From assembly GCF_900496995.4 (NCBI RefSeq), contig NC_044007.1, forward strand, positions 19,797,742-19,861,741: a stretch of DNA of 64,000 bases. Direction: 5' to 3'. A model generated the notes under the pieces. It was not told the origin of the DNA. It ran no database searches and saw only the letters and a program-made list of their open reading frames with translations. The stretch comes from Aquila chrysaetos chrysaetos. Taxonomy: Eukaryota; Chordata; Aves; Accipitriformes; Accipitridae. Of the stretch, positions 20,326 through 32,150 are shown one piece after another; position 1 is the stretch's first letter, and every line of letters begins with the position of its first letter. Position numbers and translations under genes: made by a program.

Positions 20326-22039
20326 TTAAAAACTGTTATTCATGGTCCTGTAAAAAATGGTCTGAATTTTGTCATTCGTCCAAGGAAACATTAATGGATC
20401 ACACTTCTGTGTTCAGCAACAGCCTTTACCTTCATCTGTTTGCGACCAGAAAGAAAAGACACCCTGTGACTTCACAAAATAGGTAATGAAGCAATATTGC
20501 TCCTGTCTTAATATGCGTCTAACGGATGTATGTGGAATGCCAGAGTCTGTTTAGAAGAATAACAAGATTTGAGTTTTTTTCAGTCTGATTTCTTTTGTCT
20601 TTTGTGGAGACTTGGAATAATTTTTGCTTTTCATTTCTTTAATGGATGCTACTCTGCAAACGGACGGTGGCCCGTCTGTTATGGCGTGATGTAAGCGGTA
20701 CCTTCCCCAGCTCTGTCTGCTAGGGGTGCTACAAAATCAACAGGAATTGAAAAAGATGCAGAGAGGGGAAAATCGCCAGTGAAAATGGGGTGAAAAAAGA
20801 TTTCAGTAGACAAGGGTACATCAAGACCACCCACGTCTCTGGGTCCCTGAAGAGGAGATCTAACACAGCCGTGGCCGTTCTTGCCTTGGAGCTCGGCTGA
20901 CAGGGGCAGTGGACCAATTTCAAAGTGTAGCAGGGGTCCTTCAGCCGCAGGCGGGTCAGCCTGTCTGGTCCTCCCTCTGCGCATCTGAGCCAGGGCAGCA
21001 TGGCACAGAGGTTTGGTATGGGAGATACCCGTTACTCACTTACTCCCTTTAAATACAGCACTCAAATGCAAAGCCTCGATACTTGCGTACTATCTGGTTT
21101 GACTGTCAATGCTGCTGAGGTTATGACAGCTCCTCCACCTTTATTGATAGTTATCACATCCTCAATTCTATTATTCCCTTTCTTTATTCTAATTTCAATA
21201 GAAATTATTTCATCTGGTGAAATTTCACCAAATGAAGAGTGTAACTCCTCCACTGGGCCTTCATTTTCATAATTCATCATAAAAACCCAGGCCTTGCTAA
21301 ACTTCTCAGCTTCTAGCCAGAAAAGTCAGAGGTCTCCTGTGGTGACAAATTTCAAGTTCCTCAGCTTGGTCACATGTATTTGTTTCAAATATTGACTCAT
21401 CAGCATTCAACTCAGCATCACAGGAAGCATTGGAAAAGACACTGGAGGGGAGGAAAAAGTAGGAGAAAAAAATGACAAAGAGAAAAAACAGTTTCTCAAT
21501 GAAATTGTGTTTTCCTTCCCCTCTTACTGTGCTTTCTCACGTGACCCAAAAAAGACTGTGAGCACTGGCTTTGAACCTTTAAATAGCTTTAGCTATTTTA
21601 ATTTTCTTTTGCCTTGGTAAGGCACTTCTGAAAATCCAGCAAAGTTATAGTTTCTTTTTTCTATAAAGCACTACTTTTTTTATACATCCTACAAATGTGT
21701 CATTTATATACTACTGATTTGACTCGGGAGGATAAGATAGACACATTCATGATAATTTTCTACTTCCCAGAAAAGAATAGCTGTGGCTGAAATAATACTT
21801 TTTCTTGCTTTAAGGGGGGGAATGGTGCTAATCACAAAACCAGTATTTATGATAATGTCTAAAAAATGTATGACTGCCCAGGACTATATCCCATTTCGCC
21901 ATGCCAACAGGAAAAAATGATCTGGTAATAATGATACTGCTGGCCCAAAACCTTGTAATTTAATCTCACCCATTCATTGTACTAAATTATTACTCTAAAA
22001 AGAGCATTTATGGTAATTTGTACATAAAGCTAATGTATA
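20326..22039. other. Intergenic AT-rich sequence, no gene seen
   Basis: No domain or RNA gene is recognised. A modestly GC-richer patch at about 20660-21000 is open on the minus strand for about 100 codons without recognisable similarity. Confidence 0.45.
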
Positions 22040-22230
22040 AGGCACTGGACTAAGAGTTGAACAGGATCAAGAAATGTTTATCCATACCATCCATGATCTG
22101 AGGAAATGATTTAGCTGTTCTGTGCCTTGGTCCCCAGCTATAATTGAGGATATTATGTCCTACTTTTGGTCTCTGTTGTCTCTTTAGACCACTGTCAGGC
22201 ATGGATTGACCCTCATTGTATGTTTATATA
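22040..22230 (+). mobile_element. Possible MIR/CORE-type SINE remnant
   Basis: The order of blocks (GGCACTGGACTAAGAGTTGA, then TGTGCCTTGGTCCCCAGCTA, then a diverged tail) resembles an eroded MIR-like SINE. The match is weaker than at 9785-9895. Confidence 0.45.
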
Positions 22231-25200
22231 GCACCAAGAACTAAATGGGGTTGCTCTAAGAGTTAATCTAATGAATGGATAATAAAAGTGCGAGAAATTC
22301 AAGCCTATTACTGCATTTTGCATTTGCTAACTGAACTAACTATATGTTTTTGGGAGAGGAAAAGACCACATCTTTTTCTCCAGCTTAAAAATGCAAAAAT
22401 GTTGACTAAAACTACTTTACTCCCATCTCTAGAAGAAGCAGCAGTCACTTCTTTCAGTCCCCAAGACCTGAGATTTATTAATGTTAAGTAATCTGCATAG
22501 CAGCTATTGTGATATATAGACAGTCCTTTCTAGTCCAGCTCAGTAAAGCTGTTGTCAGCTCTTGGCTTCATTTGCAATGAAAGGATTTTTTCATGAGGTC
22601 AAGGTAGAGGCCCACGCCAGGATATGAACCTTTTGGGCACGGGTACCTCCACTGTAGTCATTGCGCTGCCAGTTTTGAATGCTTCAGTGAGTTTTCTCTC
22701 CTTTAAGCTACAGCTGCGTGCAACTGATAACAAAACCTTCTTCCACAATAATTTTATGCTGCTGGCTTGTTTAGCAAGCAAATGAAAAAACAAACAAACA
22801 AACAAAAACCCCAACACATTGGTGCATTGCAGATGGAGCAAATACTTGTTTGTTGATTTGTCTGCAAAATTATTAGTGTCTTTGAGTCTCACCTTCATTT
22901 CAGTCCCCCCTTAAGGTGCGGCAAACCATACAGGTATGGTACATACTGGGCACCTGTCAGGCATGGTGAGCTGCAGGTTAAGCAGCTTGCTATTCCCACT
23001 GTCTGCAGAGAAGCTGGCTGGGTGGTTTCAGAGGCTGCTTTCCCAACCATTCTTCTGCATGGAGAAGGGCACCTCTGATCCCCACCCTGTGCCCCTCATC
23101 GTACCTTTCCCTCTTGGGCTGGCACGAGCATGGCAAGCAAAGTGCTCAGGTGCCATCCTGCTTTGCAGGTGCCTCCCAGTGCAGGATCTGCCCGCTGGAG
23201 AGGAGGCTCAGCAGTGCAAGGTGGCCTCCACCCACCAGTGCTCCTCCCTCCTGGCTGCCAGGGCAGGCAGAAGTCCACTCGCTCCTCCTTTGCATGAGAT
23301 TCCTAAAGACGAGGGAGCCTGGGAGCATGGGTGGCCTTCTCTTGGTGAAGACCGTATGTTCCCACAAGCTGTCATGGCCAGTAGAGGTGGGCAATTCAGC
23401 CTTCTTCTCCTACAGAGTCTGGTCATTCTCTTGGAAGCAAATCCTTGCCTCCCTCGCCACCATAGTGTGGTGAAACAGCAGTCTCTTCCAGCTCCCAAAT
23501 GGCCCCTCAGTACCCCTGCAACTAAGACCAGAAGAGAAGATGGGACATCTCTTTTTTTCTGAGGGTAAGGAGCAAAAAGAAATGGTGGATAACTCCAACC
23601 ACCAAAAGGAAAGGAATAGTAAGATGTAGAAGTGGGAGATAATGAGCTGCAAAGTATGACAAATGCCCAGAAGTGACATGGCTGCTTCACAGAACCCAAG
23701 TCCTACGTACCTACAGCATGTGCTCAGTGGTTCTTGTGAAAGGTGAAACATCTTGGGATCTTTTTGGACTTCCCTGTGAAGAATCTGAAAGGTTATTTCA
23801 CCTATGTGCAGAAGGGAAAGAGACTGATTTTTCAACCTCGCCTCCTTGCATTACTTAAAGAGTCAGTTCAGAGGGAGAAACTGTCCTCTGAGCTGTGCAA
23901 TGCTTATGTCTGTAATGGATGCTCTTCTTCCACTGCAAGGAGCAAAGCAGAGAAGGAGGCAAAGATGAATGTGCAAGATGTAGGGAGCAAGGAATCCACA
24001 TGAGGCAGGTACCTTTACAAATTGCTAGTATAGGCACACATTATTCTCCTTGCCTCTCAGTTCCCCAATAGTGAAAGGAAAAAAAAATATTATTGAAATT
24101 ATAGTAAGTTTCATTAATGTATTCATTTTTAATAGGGAAAATACAGAAGAAAATAAAAAATTATTTAAATTATAATAATTTTCATTAATGCATTTATTTT
24201 TAAATACATATAAAATAGAGTTGAGAAGGCTTTTGGCTTTCCTGGATTGCACTGATCAGCTTCAGTGTTGTCTAAGGTCATCCTGGGTCCTCAGTTTATT
24301 TGGCACTGCTGTTGTCATTGCTTGCTTGACTCAGCTCTTATCTTTTTGGAGAACTGGAGTGGAAATGTTTGGTTATATAATGCACCTGAACTTGGAAGCA
24401 AAGAAGGTCATCCACTCTAGTGGATAATGTAGAAGGTTTCAAGTGTACTTGGAAAACAAGGAAAGCCATACAAACATTACAAAACTGTAACTGTTCTGTA
24501 CAGGAGAGCAAAACACTGTGTCATGAATTCATAATTATTACCTTAATGGACTACAGTTAAATTGACATATCTAGCCAGAGATAGCAGAAGGCATCGTTTG
24601 AGCTAGCACTCTTATTTCCCCAGGAATACAAAATGCTGTAAAATGTCCTCACACCCTGTGCACTGAGTATGATGTGTGGAGCCCTTGGAGGGAGGCAAAG
24701 GGCACAGAGAGTCAAGAGGAGGCTGAGCAGTGCAGCCTGCCTGAATCCCAGGCTGCCAGACTCCTGCTCCCATCACAGCTGCAGTACTGAAGTAACCACT
24801 CACCCAAATGGCCACTGCCACCAAGCAATTTAATGAGGGTCTTACTCATCATTCTCAAGCATAAAGGCCAGAAAAGGTGTACACAGGTGCATCATAGGTC
24901 AGAAGCATCTCATTATGGTTTCAAGTTTCCATGAAAAGCAGGACTGTTTGCCCTCACATTTCAGACTATTCTTTCAATAAATTCAGCTTCAGGCCATCAA
25001 CACTGATGATTATATTTTGGAGAAAGTATAATGGAAAAATCGCTAATATGTTGGGCGGTTTTCTATCTGGAGGAAAGTATATTGCTTCTTGGCTTCCAAT
25101 ACAGCCATGCAGCACCTAAAAGTATAATGACAGATTACTCTTAATTTGTTAAATTTGTCTGTAAAGCTACTAGGCATTAAAATTGTTCTGCCCTTTTCAA

Positions 25201-26306
25201 AGTACACCTGTAGTGTTTGAAGTAATTTTCTCCTCCACTGGTGAAGTCAGAGGTTAATCATGTGCAACATAAGGAGATGTTTCCTTTCATTTCTCTAAAT
25301 GTGCAGGTCATCGATTTCAACACATTTTGGAGAGTGCAGGGGAGGCAAGTAGGAGGAGAGAAACAAATCCATCATTTGGGACGCAAGAAAAATATTTAAC
25401 AACAGCTTAGAGATTCAGGAAAACTCAGTATTCTGTAACCTTGCTGCCATGGTTCAGAAAAGGAATGAAATAATTTCAGACAAAATGTGGCAATAGCAGG
25501 TGTTTGTGTGGGCTGGAAGCATGCTCCCTCTGAGGGACGACAGAGACACATATGTTGCCTAAGCATGCTGTATAGTACTTACATGCTGGACATTGAGCTG
25601 CCCTGTAAAAAACATACACTTTCATATTTGCCTGCTAAACCAAGTCCTGAGCAAAGCCTTTATCCAAACAACAGTTAGAGAGCATTGCAAAGGGTAGCTG
25701 AGAGCAGAGAGTGTGAATGAATACAACTTTTGATCATTTGACATGATATTTGATCTGACTTAACAGTCTGGCCAGCCTGCTTACAGCCTGGGGACAAATG
25801 AAAGCCCTTGCTAAGAGAATGACATATTTTATTTGCAGAACTTCAACATGATCAAGATATTCCCTTCTCCCTTCCCCTATTTTGCTTTTTTAGCAGTAGA
25901 TGATCAAAGCCTCCACCCTTTTTCAGTGTGCTCTGAGTGGGATGCTGCACAACTTGCCAAAACCCCTTTGTCTAAGGCACGCCCGGCTCGCCTGGGAGTT
26001 AGCTTGCAGGTAGTGGAGTTTGCTTGCTTCAAAGTACAGAAAACCTGTTGAGATTGTAAACCCACCAAGATATTAATATTTCATTTTACCAAGTGCCAGG
26101 TTTGCCTGTAGCATAAAACTACAATAATTCATTTATTGCACGAAGGTGGGATAAAGTGACATACTGGCTATTACAAAAAAACAAAGAAGGTGTTTTGGGG
26201 AGCTACAGTAGTCAGTCACAGGTGACGATGGCTCAGTAAGGAATTGCCACATGTTGTAGCCATCATGTGTTGCTTCACATTCTTGTCCTTGCCATTTGGG
26301 ACTTGA
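22231..26306. other. Intergenic sequence, no gene seen
   Basis: This holds an (AAAC)n simple repeat at about 22786-22808, a GC-richer patch at about 22920-23560 with long unrecognised open frames on both strands (208 codons plus, 163 and 141 minus), and an AT-rich imperfect tandem repeat at about 24086-24210. The overlapping frames on both strands, with no domain or recognisable signature, look like chance. No RNA gene is seen. Confidence 0.45.
24086..24210. repeat. Imperfect AT-rich tandem duplication, about 70-bp period
   Basis: Two adjacent segments share TTTCATTAATG followed by an ATTC/TTTATTTTTAATA block (around 24108-24135 and 24179-24205). The offset is about 71 bases with indels between units. 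Confidence 0.6.
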
Positions 26307-26313
26307 ATGATCT

Positions 26314-26915
26314 TGTTGTGGTTTAACCCCAGCCAGCAACTAAGCACCACGCAGCTGCTCACTCACTTCCCCCTCACCCAGTGGGATGGGGGGGAGAATC
26401 GGGAAAGAAAAAAGTAAAACTCGTGGGTTTGAGATAAGAACACTTTAATAGGACAGAAAGGAAGAAAATAGTAATGATAATAATAACAGTAATAAAATAA
26501 CAATAATAATAAAAAAAAAATTGGAATATGCAAAACAAGTGATGCACAATGCGATTGCTCACCACTTGCCAACCGATGCCCAGTTAGTTCCCAAGCAGCA
26601 ATCTGCCCCCCCCCCCCCCCCGGCCAACTCCCCCCGGTTTATATACTGGGCATGACATCACATGGTATGGAATACCCCTTTGGCCAGTTTGGGTCAGCCG
26701 CCCTGGCTGTGTCCCCTCCCAACTTGTGCCCCTCCAGCCTTCTTGCTGGCTGGGCATCAGAAGCTGAACAATCCTTGACTTTAGACTAAACATCACTTAG
26801 CAACAACCGAAAACATCAGTGTGTTACCAACATTATTGTCATACTAAATCCAAGACACAACACTATATCAGCTACTAGAAAGAAAATTAACTCTATCCCA
26901 GCCGAAACCAGGACA
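26314..26915 (-). mobile_element. Solo LTR (ERV-L type, -)
   Basis: About 602 bases from TGTTGTGGTTTAACCCC to AAACCAGGACA, related to the LTR at 40467-41046. It includes an (AAT)-like run near 26470-26520 and a long C run near 26607-26625. The bases ATGATCT lie on both sides (26307-26313 and 26916-26922), a 7-base direct repeat from which the true target duplication cannot be fixed because the LTR edges may be shifted by two bases. No internal proviral sequence remains, so it formed by LTR-LTR recombination. Confidence 0.93.
26607..26625. repeat. Homopolymer C run inside the solo LTR
   Basis: About 17 consecutive C followed by GG, with a second C6 run shortly after. The minus strand is a G-tract. 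Its length is prone to sequencing error. Confidence 0.85.
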
Positions 26916-26922
26916 ATGATCT

Positions 26923-29900
26923 GTAATTAAAAATAGGACTGTTTTCAAATTAAAAAGCATAGATAAAATTCTAATAAATTAGAATACCAGTCTTGTTTAT
27001 TTAAACCAGGACAACCCCCCAGAGTGCTGCTGTCCTGTCCCTCGCCAGCTGGGCACAGGCACCCCACAGCACTCCATGGCACCCACAGGGATGATGCTCT
27101 GTCTGGCCTGGGCAGAGGTGGTGAAGCTGGTGGGGTGACTCCTGGCAGTGTCAAACCCAGTCTGATTGCAGCTCTATACAATCTTTGCTTTCTCTGTCAC
27201 AAATTTTCATGCGCCTTTCATATCTCTTTTCTGGGTGACTCCTTTCTGCCAAAAGTCAAGCATAATTCCCTGGCTGCTGCTTAATCTGGCTGATGGTCAT
27301 CAGCTGGGGGCTGATGGCATCATCCTCTTTAATGTGATCAATCTGGGGCAAATGCCTTCAAGGCAGTGTTGTGTCTGTTGCACACACACACACTGCATAC
27401 GCTCGCATTCATATCCTAACGTGCGGTGTTAACCAGGCCATTGCTGAGCAGGGTCTGCTGGGGCACCCCCCAACAAGGCACAATACACAGGGTAATCAAA
27501 CAGATGGGAACACCTTAAAAGAAAATGTGCAGGTATAACGCTGCAACAAGAGCAACAGGGAGAAATGCACCCTTGCAGACAAAACAGCTCACTATTTCAC
27601 AGCCGTCTCCAGAGTTAGAAAATAAAATGTATTCCACTATGGGACACTGCAGTTCTGCTGCAGGACTTCATCTTCTCTTTTCCATTCCAAAATCTGAAAA
27701 GACAAGTTAAAGTAATCAAAGCATTTCACTGGAAAAAGGAAAAGCAATGGGAATTAAACCTGGAGGGCCAATCTCTGAACACCAAGTTACCTAGAGTAGG
27801 TCTTCCAGGCATTCATCTCCCTGACTGTCTGCAAAAGCCCAAGCCAGGACAGCCAGCAGAAAGGTCCCAGCCTCCCTACCATCAAGTTCAGGGCACTGAC
27901 TGCAAGAGCTGCTGATAATATCCCAGGATTTCCACCAACAATTTATCAGCCAGGAAAGCTGGAACACAGGAGTCCTCAGGTCTACCCCGGGAGCTGGTGC
28001 ATTTCCAGTTAGGCTGAAATCCACTGATGCCCCACCTACGTTTCACCAGAAATTTGAGGAAACAGGTATTTCCATGAACCATTTCATCTTGGAACTCTCT
28101 CCCATCCAAAACAGTACTTTCCAACAAAATCCAGTGTTTCAATCCAGTGCAGGCCAGCTCCTGATAAGCTTTAGCAATTTGGGTGACAATCTGGTGTCTA
28201 AGAGTAAAAGGCAATAGGAACAAAGTCATGATTAACCCCCCTAATTAACTTGACCCGTTTGCTGGTTTATTTTTTATTTATTATGTTAATTGACTCCTAC
28301 AATATGTATCCTTCCTGGGAGGAAAAAACAGAAAGGTAAGTGTTTTTAATTTGTTCATGAAACACTTTGTCTGAAAGATAAACATTCTCCAACCCGAGGT
28401 TCTACTGTCTCCAGCACCCTGCATATCAGGCTTATTTGAGTTGTCAACAGCTGCAGAGGTCCCTTGTTTATATGTTTTTTCAGAGACATGGGGTAACATG
28501 TATCACTCAGGTTTCAGATTTCAAAAATGGGTTTTGCACTATTTATCTATGTGATGAGATCAAAGAGAGAAGAGATATCAGAGGTAAGAGTCCCATCTAT
28601 TGGCCAGAAGAGGAAAATGATAACCACATGCTTTCTGAATCCTGAGAATATTCTATCTACTATGAAAAATTATAAACAAAGAAAAATTACCATGAATAAG
28701 GAATCATCTGAATGCTAATAACAGATATTAGTAAAGGCAGAAAATAATTTTTTCTTTCAGAGAGAAAAGAAAAGGAAAACCATCTATTGTTTGGGAGAAC
28801 TAAAAAGGGAAGAAAAAAGTAATGAAAAAGTAGCTGAAATGCACTATGGGCCAAGAAAAAAAATGCAGAACTTTTGGTTTTTTGAAGTGCAGTAATTAGG
28901 TGGCTTTGCCTACAAATTGGCAAGTCCCAGACCTGAGTTAAAGAGATTTTTATCCTTGCTTTCAAAAGAGCAGTCTTTTTGCCCTTGAAGTAGGGCTGAT
29001 CTGTCCATAGCCTGTCATTTTTGCAGCAGGCAGCACTGATCACTAGCTGAAGGGCCACCCTCGTGCTGTCCTTTACTCTTTCCACATACACAAAAGGGTC
29101 CAGATTCTGCCCCGTGAGTGAAAGACCACTCAAGGGCATACCTCCGTTCAGGTAGTTAAAGGTTGCCCCAGAAAGGAGCAGTTGCAGGAGGGATCAACCA
29201 TTTTTCAGCCTTGTAAGCTTTTAAACACACCTGTGCCTTTGCTTCTGCGCTCCCTGCTGCAGCCTGCTGCTCCCTGCCCCGCTCTCCTGGTACCCGAAAC
29301 CCTTTCCACAGAGACAACTAACTGGCTCTTAAACATCACTAGTGCAAAATCTGACCTCATTGCTGCAAGGATTTAGGACCTCAGAATCTACTTAAAAGAA
29401 ATACTTAATAGTAACAGTACATGAATCTCAAAATGATTTATTACTATGTCCCATTTCTCTGTTTGTTACTCTAGAGGTGAGATTCATCTTTGGCTTGGAG
29501 ACATGTATGTGTTTAAATATAGGACGTACATGTGAGCCAAGCATCTGAGCTCCCGCTCCAGTCCCGGACAGCATGCCATGCCGCTTGGCATCTCGTCGGG
29601 TACCCAACTGCTGTCCCAGAGGAGCATGGGGCTTCCTGCAGGACCTGCACTGCCCTCCTACCTGCCCCATGCTGAAGTCTTCAGCAGCCCAGAGCATCTC
29701 AAATAGCACTCAACATCAATGCTTGAGGAATGGCAGCAGCCTCCAGCTGATAGGCAGACACTTACAACCAGAGATCTGGAGTTGGGAGGGTCAGGTCCAG
29801 AGCTGAATCTATCCCAGGTGATCCGTACGGACGGAAGAGCAGCTCTGTGGCAGGGCTGAGCTGCCTCCCTCCCAGCTCAGTAGGCGTTAGAGGTGCAGAG

Positions 29901-31124
29901 TTTCACTCTGGATATTTTCACTCAAAATGTTGCACTGGCTCAACCCAAACCCGGAATTCCTCTGTTAGCTCCATTAACATTAAATTTCGATTGCAGTATG
30001 TATTCACTGCCAGGAGACAACACAGTAACCTGGGATATCGTCTCCGGAAATATAGATTTCTCTAACTGTGCACTAAGAGCTGTAGCAAGAGCAGGGTGAA
30101 AGGGACACCCATCTCAGGCAGCCTCCCAGGGTTTCAGGAGCTCCAAATGGGGGTCATATCTCTGCACCCCTCTGCCAGCTGCTGCTGCCATTGCTCACGA
30201 AGAGGGGCTGCGGGTCAGTGGCAGCAACAGCCAAGCCCGGTGCGGGTGGGAGGTTACTGGGGCCTTACCTGTACCGGGGTAACGGATAAGGGTGACCCCA
30301 GTGCTCAAGCGCATCACTTCATCTTGGTGTATACCGATGGAATTTCATGTTTTAATAACGGCAGGAGGGCCCCTCAGCCCTGGCGGTGCACGACTCCTGA
30401 GAATTCACACGGAGCCTATGACTAACCCTGCTCCTCCAGTGCAGCGCTGATTAGCAGGACCTTCTCATCCAGTGATCCTAATGGTTAAACCCAAGACCAA
30501 AAAAGAAAGAGATATATTCTTTTTCAATTGAGAGAAAAACTTCTATTGATTCAGGATAATAATTGCTGAGTTCAGTCATTTTTCAACATTGTATTTGCAG
30601 GTATTTGCAAGGTCAAAAAGCAAAACTAAAGCTAAACTAATAAGAAGGAGGAAATCTTTGTTGCCATTACTTTGATTATGCATGCACTTGGGATTGTTTC
30701 TACAGGAAACTCTTTCTAGAGGAACAGTCACTTTTTAGTAACTCCTATTGTTTTCCTTGAGTTTTAACTCAGGAAATTTTATTCAAAGCAGAGCCATGGT
30801 CTGTTGTTTACGAGTACTAGCACCATCTCATCACTCTAATACTTGAGAGTTGCTTTTGATAGCTTGTTAAGTGACACAACCAAAATCTATCAATCCATAT
30901 TTTCTGAAGCTTGCCTCAGAGAGAAATGTTTGTTTTCCATCTAAGTGCCTTAATTCGGGAACGCACAGAATTGTTTTGTTTGAGCGGGCTGCTGCTGCAT
31001 TTGGCTTAGAGCAAGAGTTGCCAGGGATTTTTTTTCTTTTTTGTGTGTGTGCTGGACACCGCCACCAGCAACACAGGTGACAGCAACTTCTTAATTCTGA
31101 GCCAAACCACACAGTGCCTGGAAA
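26923..31124. other. Intergenic sequence, no gene seen
   Basis: This includes a short CA repeat at about 27381-27393 and GC-richer patches at 26990-27150 and 29540-30430 in which several unrelated frames are open. The AT-rich part at 28240-28900 has A-rich runs. No exon-like conserved segment or RNA gene is recognised. Confidence 0.45.
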
Positions 31125-32150
31125 CCTGGACTTGTGCAAAGCATTTGACACTGTCTTGCACAACATCCTTGTCTCTAAAATGGAGAGATATGGATTTGAC
31201 AGGTGGACCACTCAGTGGATGAGGAATTGGCTGGATGATCGCACTCAAAGAGTTCAATCAACAGCTCAATGTCTGGGTGGAGACCAATGAGAGTGGTGTC
31301 CCTCAGGGGTCCATATTGGGACCAGTATTATCTAACCTTTTTGTCGGGGACACGGACAGTGAGATTGAGTGCACCTCAGCAAGTTTGCAGATGACACCAA
31401 GCTGAGTGGTGCAGTTGATTGACTAGAGGGAAGGGAGGTCATCCAGAGGGATCGCGACAGGCTGGAGAGGTGGGCCTATGCAAATCTCATGAAGTTCAAC
31501 AAGGACAAGTGTAAGGTCCTGCTCCTGGGTGTGGGCAACCCCCAATATCAATACAGACTGAGGGATTAATTGATTGAGAGCATCCTTGCAGAGAAAGACT
31601 TAGGGATACTGGTGGATGAAAAACTGAATATGATCCAGCAATGTACGCTCGCAGCCCAGAAAGCCAACCATATCCTGGGCTGCATCAAAAGAAGCATGAC
31701 CAGCAGGTCAAGGGAGGTGATTCTCCCCCTCTACTCCGCTCTCGTGAGACCCCACCTGGAGTACTGCCTCCAGCTCTGGGACCGCCAGCATTAGAAAGAC
31801 ATGGAGCTGTTGGAGTGAGTCCAGAGGAGGGCCATGAAGATGATCAGGGGTCTGGAGCACCTCTCCTATGAAGACAGGCTGAGAGAGTTGGGGTTGTTCA
31901 GCCTGGAGAAGAGAAGGCTCCGGGGAGACCTTATAGCAGCCTTCCCGTACTTAAAGGGGACCTACAGGGAAGATGGGGAGGGACTCCTTATCAGGGAGTG
32001 TAATGATAGGGCAAGAAGTAATGATTTTAAACTGAAAGAGGGTAGCTTTAGATTAGATATTAGGAAGAAACTCTTTACTGTGAGGGTGGTGAGACGCTGG
32101 GGCAGGTTGCCCAGAGAAGTTGTGAATGCTCCCCATGACCTAGGGGTCTT
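31125..32150 (+). mobile_element. CR1 LINE, truncated copy (+)
   Basis: About 1 kb of CR1 ORF2 C-terminus and downstream region. The DNA around 31125-31260 matches the CR1 reverse transcriptase segment about KAFDTV and [17 protein letters not shown]. The frames at 31570-31794 and 31834-32150 encode the [30 protein letters not shown] and [19 protein letters not shown] blocks. The ORF is broken by stops and frameshifts (for example at 31568-31570 and 31792-31794). Similarity fades after about 32130, so the terminal CR1 octamer is missing. The copy is dead. Confidence 0.93.

Noticed and set aside
22936..23562. Open frame of 208 codons, plus overlapping minus frames of 163 and 141 codons
   Set aside because: No recognisable domain, several competing frames on both strands, and only a local GC-rich patch. 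It is most likely chance.
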